The notes below the pieces were generated by a model, which was not told where the DNA came from, made no database searches, and saw nothing but the letters and a program-made list of their open reading frames with translations. A stretch of DNA of 64,000 nucleotides from Cellulomonas aerilata (lineage in GTDB: Bacteria; Actinomycetota; Actinomycetes; Actinomycetales; Cellulomonadaceae): NCBI RefSeq assembly GCF_007991755.1, contig NZ_BJYY01000001.1, positions 558,001-622,000 on the forward strand. The letters run 5' to 3'. Positions within the stretch are counted from its first letter, which is position 1; each line of letters begins with the position of its first letter. A program made the position numbers and the translations under genes. Shown here piece by piece: positions 57,726-64,000 of this stretch.

Positions 57726-58085
57726 ATGAACCCGTTCCTGCCGATCCTGGTGCTGATGGCCGTGGCGGCCGTGCTCGCGCTCGGTGGCGTCGCGAGCAGC
57801 GTGCTCGTGGGCCCCAAGCGCTACAACCAGGCCAAGCTCGAGGCCTACGAGTGCGGGATCGAGCCGACCCCGCACGCCATCGGCGGCGGCCGGTTCCCGA
57901 TCAAGTACTACCTGGTGGCGATGACCTTCATCATCTTCGACATCGAGGTGGTCTTCCTCTACCCGTGGGCCGTCGCGTTCGCCGACGTCGCCCTGTACGG
58001 GCTCGTCGCCATGATGGCGTTCCTGCTGCTCATCACCGTGCCGTTCGTCTACGAGTGGCGCCGCGGCGGGTTCGAGTGGGACTGA
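57726..58085 (+). CDS. nuoA: NADH-quinone oxidoreductase subunit A
   Basis: A 119-residue membrane subunit of complex I with three TM helices. The long matrix/cytosol-side loop with the conserved YECGIEPTP (about residue 40, reactive Cys) and [20 protein letters not shown] (about 56-75) is diagnostic. It helps form the quinone-binding cavity with NuoH and NuoD. A GAGGAG-like site precedes the ATG. It lies in the operon behind the geranylgeranyl reductase gene, and 43 bp before nuoB. Confidence 0.97.
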   Translation: MNPFLPILVLMAVAAVLALGGVASSVLVGPKRYNQAKLEAYECGIEPTPHAIGGGRFPIKYYLVAMTFIIFDIEVVFLYPWAVAFADVALYGLVAMMAFLLLITVPFVYEWRRGGFEWD

Positions 58086-58128
58086 GGACGGTGGGGTCGG
58101 CGATGGAGCGGACAGGGAGGGACGCCTG

Positions 58129-58680
58129 ATGGGCATCGAGGAGGCGCCGTCGGGCTTCCTGCTGACGACGGTGGAGAACCTGGCGGGCTACTTCCGCAAG
58201 GGGTCGCTGTGGCCGGTGACGTTCGGGCTGGCGTGCTGCGCGATCGAGATGATGGCGACCGGCACGCCCCGGTTCGACATCTCCCGGTTCGGGATGGAGG
58301 TCTTCCGGGCGTCCCCGCGCCAGGCCGACCTGATGATCGTGGCGGGCCGGGTCAGCCAGAAGATGGCGCCCGTCGTCCGGCAGGTCTACGACCAGATGCC
58401 CGAGCCCAAGTGGGTGCTCGCGATGGGCGTGTGCGCGTCGTCGGGCGGCATGTTCAACAACTACGCGATCGTCCAGGGCGTCGACCACATCGTCCCGGTG
58501 GACATCTACCTGCCCGGCTGCCCGCCGCGCCCGGAGATGCTCATCAACGCGATCCTGGCGCTGCACGACCAGATCCAGGCGGAGCCGCTCGGCGCCAACC
58601 GGCGCGAGGCGGCGCGCGCCGCCGAGGCGGCCGCCCTCGCGGCGACCCCCACGGCGCACCAGAAGGGGCTGCTGCGGTGA
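58129..58680 (+). CDS. nuoB: NADH-quinone oxidoreductase subunit B
   Basis: A 183-residue peripheral-arm subunit carrying the terminal [4Fe-4S] cluster N2. Ligands are the adjacent cysteines in [10 protein letters not shown] (about residue 37), the Cys in [10 protein letters not shown] (about 103) and [11 protein letters not shown] (about 133). It passes electrons to the quinone. A GGGAGGG site precedes the ATG. The C-terminal ~25 residues are an Ala-rich helix. The stop overlaps nuoC's GTG (GTGA). Confidence 0.97.
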   Translation: MGIEEAPSGFLLTTVENLAGYFRKGSLWPVTFGLACCAIEMMATGTPRFDISRFGMEVFRASPRQADLMIVAGRVSQKMAPVVRQVYDQMPEPKWVLAMGVCASSGGMFNNYAIVQGVDHIVPVDIYLPGCPPRPEMLINAILALHDQIQAEPLGANRREAARAAEAAALAATPTAHQKGLLR

Positions 58681-59522
58681 GCGACCAGCCCGTGGACCCC
58701 GCCAACCCGGTGGCGGCGAAGGCCGCCCCGGCGCAGACCCCGCCCGCCGGCCGGCACGTGGACGCCTCGCCGGTGGAGCGCGACGCCGTCGTGCACGCCG
58801 GGGTGGAGGCCGCGCAGCAGGAGCACGCGCCGGCCGCGCCGGAGCGGGGCGGGCGCGGGGCGATCGAGGTCGTCGACGTCCGGCGCGGCATGTTCGGCGC
58901 CGCCGACGGCGGGGACACCTCCGGCTACGGCGGGCTCGTCCGGCAGGTGGCCCTGCCCGGCGCCAGCGAGCGGCCCTACGGCGGCTGGTTCGACGAGGCC
59001 GTCGACGTCCTCGCCGAGGTGCTCGACGAGGGCGGTCCGGGCTTCGACGCGGCGATCGAGAAGGTCGTCGTCGACCGTGGGGAGCTGACCCTCCACGTCA
59101 CCCCGGCGCACCTGCTGGGTGTGTGCCAGGTGCTGCGCGACGACCCCGACCTGCGGTTCGAGCTCAGCCTCGGGGTGTCCGGCGTGCACTACCCGCACGA
59201 GTCCGGACGCGAGCTGCACTCGGTCATGCACCTGGTCTCGGTGACGCACGGCCGTCGCCTGCGGGTCGAGGTCGCCGTCCCGGACGCCCACCCCCACGTG
59301 CCGTCCACGGTGTCGGTGTACCCGACGAACGACTGGCACGAGCGCGAGACCTGGGACTTCTTCGGGATCGTCTTCGACGGTCACCCGGCCCTGGCCCGCA
59401 TCGAGATGCCCGACGACTGGCCCGGGCACCCGCAGCGCAAGGACTACCCGCTCGGCGGCATCCCGGTGGAGTACAAGGGCGCCACCGTGCCGCCGGCGGA
59501 CCAGAGAAGGGCGTACAGCTGA
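58677..59522 (+). CDS. nuoC: NADH-quinone oxidoreductase subunit C
   Basis: A 281-residue 30-kDa-type subunit. The conserved core is in the C-terminal two-thirds: [37 protein letters not shown] and the hallmark [11 protein letters not shown] (about residue 258). About 90 N-terminal residues (Ala/Pro/Glu-rich, then [20 protein letters not shown]) are an actinobacterial extension. Start GTG 58677 overlaps nuoB's stop; the nuoD ATG overlaps its own stop. It connects NuoD to the peripheral arm. Confidence 0.96.
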   Translation: MSDQPVDPANPVAAKAAPAQTPPAGRHVDASPVERDAVVHAGVEAAQQEHAPAAPERGGRGAIEVVDVRRGMFGAADGGDTSGYGGLVRQVALPGASERPYGGWFDEAVDVLAEVLDEGGPGFDAAIEKVVVDRGELTLHVTPAHLLGVCQVLRDDPDLRFELSLGVSGVHYPHESGRELHSVMHLVSVTHGRRLRVEVAVPDAHPHVPSTVSVYPTNDWHERETWDFFGIVFDGHPALARIEMPDDWPGHPQRKDYPLGGIPVEYKGATVPPADQRRAYS

Positions 59523-60952
59523 TGGCTCCGTCCCCCACCCCCGGCCGCACGGGCGGCCGCTCCCGCACCGGCGGCACGCGCGGCGGCAGCACCCGCGCCG
59601 GCAGCACCCGCACGGGCAGCACCCGTGCCACGCCGGGACTGGTCGACGACCGCCGTCCGGCGCCCTCCTACGAGGCGGCCGGCGGCGACTGGTCGGAGAT
59701 CGCGGAGGAGGCTGCGCGCCTGGGCGAGGAGCGCATCGTCGTCAACATGGGTCCGCAGCACCCGTCCACGCACGGCGTGCTGCGGCTCATGCTCGAGATC
59801 GACGGCGAGACGGTGACCGAGGCGCGTGCGGGCATCGGCTACCTGCACACCGGCATCGAGAAGAACATGGAGTTCCGCACCTGGACGCAGGGCGTCACGT
59901 TCTGCACGCGCATGGACTACCTCGCACCGCTGTTCCAGGAGACCGCCTACTGCCTGGCGGTGGAGAAGCTGCTCGGGATCACCGACGACGTCCCCGAGCG
60001 GGCCACGGTCATCCGGGTGCTCATGATGGAGCTCAACCGGATCTCGTCCCACCTGGTGTGCCTGGCGACGGGCGGCAACGAGCTCGGCGCGACGACGATC
60101 ATGACCGTCGGCTTCACCGCGCGCGAGGAGATCCTCAGGGTCTTCGAGCTGATCACGGGCCTGCGGATGAACCACGCGTACATCCGCCCCGGCGGCGTCG
60201 CGCAGGACATCCCGCCCGGTGCGCTGGACACCGTGCGCGAGGCGCTGGTCGGGGTGCGGACCTACATGGGCCAGCTGCAGGACCTCATGCTCGCCAACCC
60301 GATCTTCCGGGCCCGCCTGGTCGGCGTCGGGCAGCTCAACCTGTCGGCGTGCATGGCGCTCGGGATCACCGGTCCGGTGCTGCGCTCGACCGGCCTGCCC
60401 TACGACGTGCGCAAGGCGTCCCCGTACTGCGGCTACGAGACGTACGACTTCGACGTGCCGACGTCGACCGACGAGGACGCGTTCTGCCGCGTCGTGCTGC
60501 GGATCGAGGAGTGCTACCAGTCCATGCGGATCGTCGAGCAGTGCCTGGACCGTCTGCAGGCGAGCGGCCCGGGACCGGTCATGGTCGCCGACAAGAAGGT
60601 CGCCTGGCCGGCGCAGCTCGCGATCGGGGCGGACGGCATGGGCAACTCGCTGGACCACATCCGCGAGATCATGGGCACCTCGATGGAGGCGCTGATCCAC
60701 CACTTCAAGCTCGTCACCGAGGGCTTCCGCGTCCCGGCCGGGCAGGTCTACCAGTCCGTCGAGGCGCCCCGGGGCGAGCTGCTCGCGCACCTGGTCTCCG
60801 ACGGCGGCACGCGGCCCTACCGGGCGCACTTCCGGGACCCGTCGTTCAACAACCTGCAGGCCGTCTCGATGATGTGCGAGGGCGGCCAGGTCGCCGACGT
60901 CGTCGTCGCGGTGGCGTCGCTGGACCCCGTCATGGGAGGGGTGGACCGCTGA
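59522..60952 (+). CDS. nuoD: NADH-quinone oxidoreductase subunit D
   Basis: A 476-residue 49-kDa-type subunit lining the quinone site. [16 protein letters not shown] (about residue 76) is the quinone-site loop with the key His; [10 protein letters not shown] and [12 protein letters not shown] follow; it ends in the Ni-Fe-hydrogenase-like [12 protein letters not shown]-type sequence. The first ~40 residues are a basic Gly/Ser/Thr/Arg tail built from 15-bp DNA repeats ([10 protein letters not shown], 59585-59629). It overlaps nuoC and nuoE by TGATG. Confidence 0.97.
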   Translation: MAPSPTPGRTGGRSRTGGTRGGSTRAGSTRTGSTRATPGLVDDRRPAPSYEAAGGDWSEIAEEAARLGEERIVVNMGPQHPSTHGVLRLMLEIDGETVTEARAGIGYLHTGIEKNMEFRTWTQGVTFCTRMDYLAPLFQETAYCLAVEKLLGITDDVPERATVIRVLMMELNRISSHLVCLATGGNELGATTIMTVGFTAREEILRVFELITGLRMNHAYIRPGGVAQDIPPGALDTVREALVGVRTYMGQLQDLMLANPIFRARLVGVGQLNLSACMALGITGPVLRSTGLPYDVRKASPYCGYETYDFDVPTSTDEDAFCRVVLRIEECYQSMRIVEQCLDRLQASGPGPVMVADKKVAWPAQLAIGADGMGNSLDHIREIMGTSMEALIHHFKLVTEGFRVPAGQVYQSVEAPRGELLAHLVSDGGTRPYRAHFRDPSFNNLQAVSMMCEGGQVADVVVAVASLDPVMGGVDR

Positions 60953-61770
60953 TGGCCGGCTACGACGAGGCGACCCTGGAGCGCCTGGGGGCGGACGCCG
61001 CTGCCATCATGGCGCGCTACCCGGACCCCCGGTCCGGACTGCTGCCGATGCTGCACCTCGTGCAGTCCCAGGACGGGTACGTCAGCCCGGCCGGCATCGC
61101 GTTCTGCGCGCGGACCCTGGGCCTGTCCAACGCCGAGGTGTCCGCGGTGGCGACCTTCTACACCCAGTACAAGCGGCACCCCAACGGCGAGTACACCGTC
61201 GGGGTGTGCACGAACACGCTGTGCGCCGTCATGGGCGGGGACGCGATCTGGGAGGAGGTGACCCACCACCTCGGGATCGGCCACGACGAGACGACGCCGG
61301 ACGGCAAGGTCACCCTCGAGCGGATCGAGTGCAACGCCGCGTGCGACTACGCGCCGGTGATGATGGTGAACTGGGAGTTCTTCGACAACCAGACCCCGCA
61401 GAGCGCCGTGTCGACGGTGTACCGGCTGATCGCGGGCGAGGAGGTCCGTCCCACCCGCGGCGCGAGCAGCGTCTGCTCGTTCAAGCAGATGTCCCGGGTG
61501 CTGGCCGGCTTCCCGGACGGCCGCGCCGACGAGGGCGTCGGCGCCGGTCCGGCGACGCTGCGGGGCACGAAGCTCGCGCGCTCGCGCGGGTGGACCGCCC
61601 CGTCCTTCGACGTGCCGGCCGACGCCGCCGCCGCGCCGGCCGACGGCGCTCCCGCCGCCGGCCAGCCGCAGTCCAGCGCCGAACGCCCCCCGACCACGCC
61701 GGCCGACACGTCGGCGGCGACCACGCAGGCCCCCGGCTCGACGCCGGCGCGCCCGGAGAAGGAGTCCTGA
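60952..61770 (+). CDS. nuoE: NADH-quinone oxidoreductase subunit E
   Basis: A 272-residue 24-kDa-type subunit with [2Fe-2S] cluster N1a: ligands in [12 protein letters not shown] (about residue 84) and [13 protein letters not shown] (about 124). The thioredoxin-like core ends near residue 165. The remaining ~105 residues are a low-complexity tail ([20 protein letters not shown], then Ala/Pro/Thr-rich), much longer than in E. coli but usual in actinobacteria. It partners NuoF in the NADH-oxidising module. Confidence 0.96.
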   Translation: MAGYDEATLERLGADAAAIMARYPDPRSGLLPMLHLVQSQDGYVSPAGIAFCARTLGLSNAEVSAVATFYTQYKRHPNGEYTVGVCTNTLCAVMGGDAIWEEVTHHLGIGHDETTPDGKVTLERIECNAACDYAPVMMVNWEFFDNQTPQSAVSTVYRLIAGEEVRPTRGASSVCSFKQMSRVLAGFPDGRADEGVGAGPATLRGTKLARSRGWTAPSFDVPADAAAAPADGAPAAGQPQSSAERPPTTPADTSAATTQAPGSTPARPEKES

Positions 61771-63122
61771 TGGCGGCACCGACCCCGCTCGCGCCCGTGC
61801 TGAGCGCCCACTGGGACGCCCGGCGCTCGTGGACGCTGGCCAGCTACGAGCAGCACGGCGGCTACGAGGGCCTGCGCCGGGCGCTCGCGCTGGACCCGTC
61901 CGAGGTGCTCACCACCGTCAAGGACTCCGGCCTGCGCGGACGCGGGGGAGCCGGCTTCCCGACCGGCATGAAGTGGAGCTTCCTGCCGGCGCCGGACGGC
62001 GGCCCCCGCTACCTCGTCGTGAACGCCGACGAGTCCGAGCCCGGGACGTGCAAGGACATCCCGACCATGCTGGCGTCCCCGCAGTCGCTCGTCGAGGGGT
62101 CGATCATCACGTCGTACGCGATCGGCTGCCGGCACGCGTTCATCTACGTCCGCGGCGAGGTCCTGCACGTGATCCGGCGCCTGCAGCGGGCGGTCGAGGA
62201 GGCCTACGCGGCCGGGTACCTCGGCGAGGACATCCTGGGCAGCGGGTACAGCCTGGACATCACCGTGCACGCCGGTGCGGGCGCCTACATCTGCGGGGAG
62301 GAGACCGCGCTGCTCGACTCGCTCGAGGGCCTGCGGGGGCAGCCGCGGCTCAAGCCGCCGTTCCCCGCCGTCGCCGGGCTGTACGCGCGGCCGACGGTCG
62401 TCAACAACGTCGAGACCATCGCCTCGGTGCCCGGCATCCTGCGCGGCGGGTCGGCCTGGTTCCGCTCCATGGGGACCGAGAAGTCCGCCGGCCACGGGCT
62501 GTTCTCGCTGTCCGGCCACGTCACCCGGCCCGGCCAGTACGAGGCGCCCCTCGGGATCACCCTGCGCCAGCTGCTGGACCTGGCCGGCGGCGTGCGGGCC
62601 GGCCACGAGCTGAAGTTCTGGACGCCGGGAGGGTCCTCCACGCCGATCTTCACCGCGGAGCACCTGGACACCCCGCTGGACTACGAGTCGGTCGGTGCGG
62701 CCGGGTCCATGCTCGGCACCCGCGCGCTGCAGATCTTCGACGAGACGACGTCGGTCGTGCGGTGCGTGACCCGGTGGACCGAGTTCTACGCGCACGAGTC
62801 CTGCGGCAAGTGCACCCCGTGCCGGGAGGGGACGTTCTGGCTCAAGCAGGTGCTCAGGCGGCTCGAGGCGGGCCAGGGCACCCCGCAGGACATCGACCTG
62901 CTGCTGGACACGTGCGACAACATCCTCGGCCGGGCGTTCTGCGCGCTCGGGGACGGGGCGACGTCGCCCATCACGTCCGCGATCAAGTACTTCCGCGAGG
63001 AGTTCGAGGCCGGCATGCACACGCCCGCGTCGGTCCTGTTCCCGCCGGAGCGGTCGTCGCTGTTCCCCTACACCCCGCGCGAGGCCGGTCGCGGGGCCCA
63101 GCTGGCGGGGGCGGCGCACTGA
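61770..63122 (+). CDS. nuoF: NADH-quinone oxidoreductase subunit F
   Basis: A 450-residue 51-kDa-type subunit with the NADH and FMN sites and cluster N3. NADH-binding [16 protein letters not shown] is at about residue 54; FMN-binding [14 protein letters not shown] at about 84 and [16 protein letters not shown] at about 170; [4Fe-4S] ligands in [13 protein letters not shown] (about 347) plus a Cys about 40 residues later ([12 protein letters not shown]). It overlaps nuoE and nuoG by one base each (TGATG). Confidence 0.97.
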   Translation: MAAPTPLAPVLSAHWDARRSWTLASYEQHGGYEGLRRALALDPSEVLTTVKDSGLRGRGGAGFPTGMKWSFLPAPDGGPRYLVVNADESEPGTCKDIPTMLASPQSLVEGSIITSYAIGCRHAFIYVRGEVLHVIRRLQRAVEEAYAAGYLGEDILGSGYSLDITVHAGAGAYICGEETALLDSLEGLRGQPRLKPPFPAVAGLYARPTVVNNVETIASVPGILRGGSAWFRSMGTEKSAGHGLFSLSGHVTRPGQYEAPLGITLRQLLDLAGGVRAGHELKFWTPGGSSTPIFTAEHLDTPLDYESVGAAGSMLGTRALQIFDETTSVVRCVTRWTEFYAHESCGKCTPCREGTFWLKQVLRRLEAGQGTPQDIDLLLDTCDNILGRAFCALGDGATSPITSAIKYFREEFEAGMHTPASVLFPPERSSLFPYTPREAGRGAQLAGAAH

Positions 63123-64000
63123 TGACCACGACCACCACGCCGAAGACGGCGCCCGGCGAGGGCGGTGCCCTCGCGGCCAGGCCCCCGCAGGGGGACCTCG
63201 TCACGCTCACCATCGACGAGGTCGAGGTCGCCGTCCCCAAGGGCACCCTGGTCATCCGCGCCGCGGAGCAGGTCGGGATCCAGATCCCGCGGTTCTGCGA
63301 CCACCCGCTGCTCGCGCCCGTCGGCGCGTGCCGGCAGTGCCTCGTCGAGGTCTCCACGCCCGACCGGGAGGGCAACCTCAAGGCGATGCCCAAGCCGCAG
63401 GCGTCCTGCACGCTCGAGGCCACCGCGGGCATGGTCGTCCGGACCCAGCGCAGCTCCGCCGTCGCGGAGAAGGCCCAGCACGGGGTGATGGAGCTGCTGC
63501 TCATCAACCACCCGCTGGACTGCCCGGTGTGCGACAAGGGCGGGGAGTGCCCGCTGCAGAACCAGGCCATGAGCAACGGGCGCGCGACCACCCGGTTCGT
63601 CGACGTCAAGCGGACGTTCCCCAAGCCCATCGCCATCTCCACCGAGATCCTGCTGGACCGCGAGCGGTGCATCCTGTGCCAGCGCTGCACGCGCTTCTCC
63701 CGGGAGATCGCCGGCGACCCGTTCATCGACCTGCAGCAGCGCGGCGCCGCGCAGCAGATCGGCACGTTCTCCCCCGAGGTGCTCGGGTTCGCCGGGGAGC
63801 TGCCCGGGACGGTCGGCGAGGTCCCGCAGGGGACCACCGCGGACGCGTTCGCCCCAGCCGGGGACGCCCCGCGCGGCCCGGCGCTGGCGGACGAGTCGGG
63901 CCGGCCCTTCGCCTCGTACTTCTCCGGCAACACCATCCAGATCTGCCCGGTCGGCGCGCTGACCAACGCCGCCTACCGGTTCCGCGCCCGCCCGTTCGAC
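63122..64000 (+). CDS. nuoG: NADH-quinone oxidoreductase subunit G, N-terminal part
   Basis: The first 293 codons of the 75-kDa-type subunit; the gene continues past the window. Cluster ligands are in order: [2Fe-2S] N1b in [21 protein letters not shown]-type sequence (about 57-77) with a later Cys in ASCTLEA; N5 His/Cys in [18 protein letters not shown] (about 127-145); N4 in [17 protein letters not shown] (about 180) and ICPVGALT (about 278). A ~50-residue Pro/Gly/Ala insert lies between the last two, typical for actinobacteria. It belongs to the peripheral arm of complex I. Confidence 0.96.
   Translation, partial: MTTTTTPKTAPGEGGALAARPPQGDLVTLTIDEVEVAVPKGTLVIRAAEQVGIQIPRFCDHPLLAPVGACRQCLVEVSTPDREGNLKAMPKPQASCTLEATAGMVVRTQRSSAVAEKAQHGVMELLLINHPLDCPVCDKGGECPLQNQAMSNGRATTRFVDVKRTFPKPIAISTEILLDRERCILCQRCTRFSREIAGDPFIDLQQRGAAQQIGTFSPEVLGFAGELPGTVGEVPQGTTADAFAPAGDAPRGPALADESGRPFASYFSGNTIQICPVGALTNAAYRFRARPFD

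Noticed and set aside
1-64000. tRNA, rRNA, riboswitches, insertion sequences or replication origin
   Set aside because: Looked for conserved tRNA ends, transposase motifs and DnaA-box clusters by eye; none were convincing. A covariance-model search would be needed to exclude small RNAs.

Overview
The window is about 64 kb of very GC-rich DNA with tightly packed genes, many ATGA/GTGA/TGATG stop-start overlaps and frequent GTG starts. It has the gene content of an actinobacterium: a menaquinone locus, a geranylgeranyl-reductase gene ahead of nuo, an HTH/bS22 pair, a DUF4229 gene and DUF222-HNH. S-layer homology repeats, a CUT1 sugar importer with no ATPase of its own and an intracellular glycoside hydrolase suggest a Cellulomonas-like member of the Micrococcales. 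That placement is inferred from gene content, not from a marker gene. I saw no rRNA, tRNA, CRISPR array, phage or insertion sequence.

Layout. 0-7.9 kb holds the end of an SLH protein, a TrkA/TrkH potassium system, an AcuC-like deacetylase, the HTH/bS22 pair, a HAD phosphatase, a glutaredoxin-like protein, the NADH/NAD+-sensing repressor Rex, and a divergent YceI/MarR pair. 7.9-13.7 kb is a System II cytochrome c maturation operon (phosphatase, TlpA-like, CcdA, ResB, CcsB) followed by small membrane proteins. 13.7-31.6 kb is a large catabolic island. It has 14 minus-strand genes (glycoside hydrolase, two crotonases, two RraA-like aldolases, aldehyde and Fe-alcohol dehydrogenases, gamma-carbonic anhydrase-like, lactonase-like amidohydrolase, CaiB CoA-transferase, sugar ABC binding protein and two permeases, HIBADH-like) and three plus-strand genes (GntR regulator, 2-hydroxyacid dehydrogenase, FAH-family hydrolase). 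The two transcription units diverge from a region with a TTGT-N2-ACAA operator. The substrate is unknown.

31.7-48.1 kb is the menaquinone region (menA, menE, menB, menC, menD, menF, menG) with htrA. It is interrupted at 41-46 kb by a DUF222-HNH protein and a tandemly duplicated two-gene module (DUF6318 lipoprotein plus secreted PKD-like protein). 48.2-55.0 kb reproduces the decaprenylphosphoryl-arabinose pathway known from mycobacteria: PAP2 phosphatase, UbiA-type DPPR synthase, GtrA, DprE2, DprE1, a GT87-like and an AftB-like glycosyltransferase. 55.2-64 kb has another PAP2 protein, a geranylgeranyl reductase (menaquinone side-chain reduction) and nuoABCDEFG (nuoG runs off the end). A good match to a Rex operator lies directly before the reductase-nuo operon, which would link the rex gene at 5.9 kb to respiratory complex I.

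A recurring oddity is short tandem duplication across stop codons. Five gene ends have the TGA-containing segment repeated with unit lengths that are not multiples of three, so extra stops appear in other frames. All coordinates, motifs and repeats were read by eye. Family assignments rest on recognised motifs and gene order, not on database searches.
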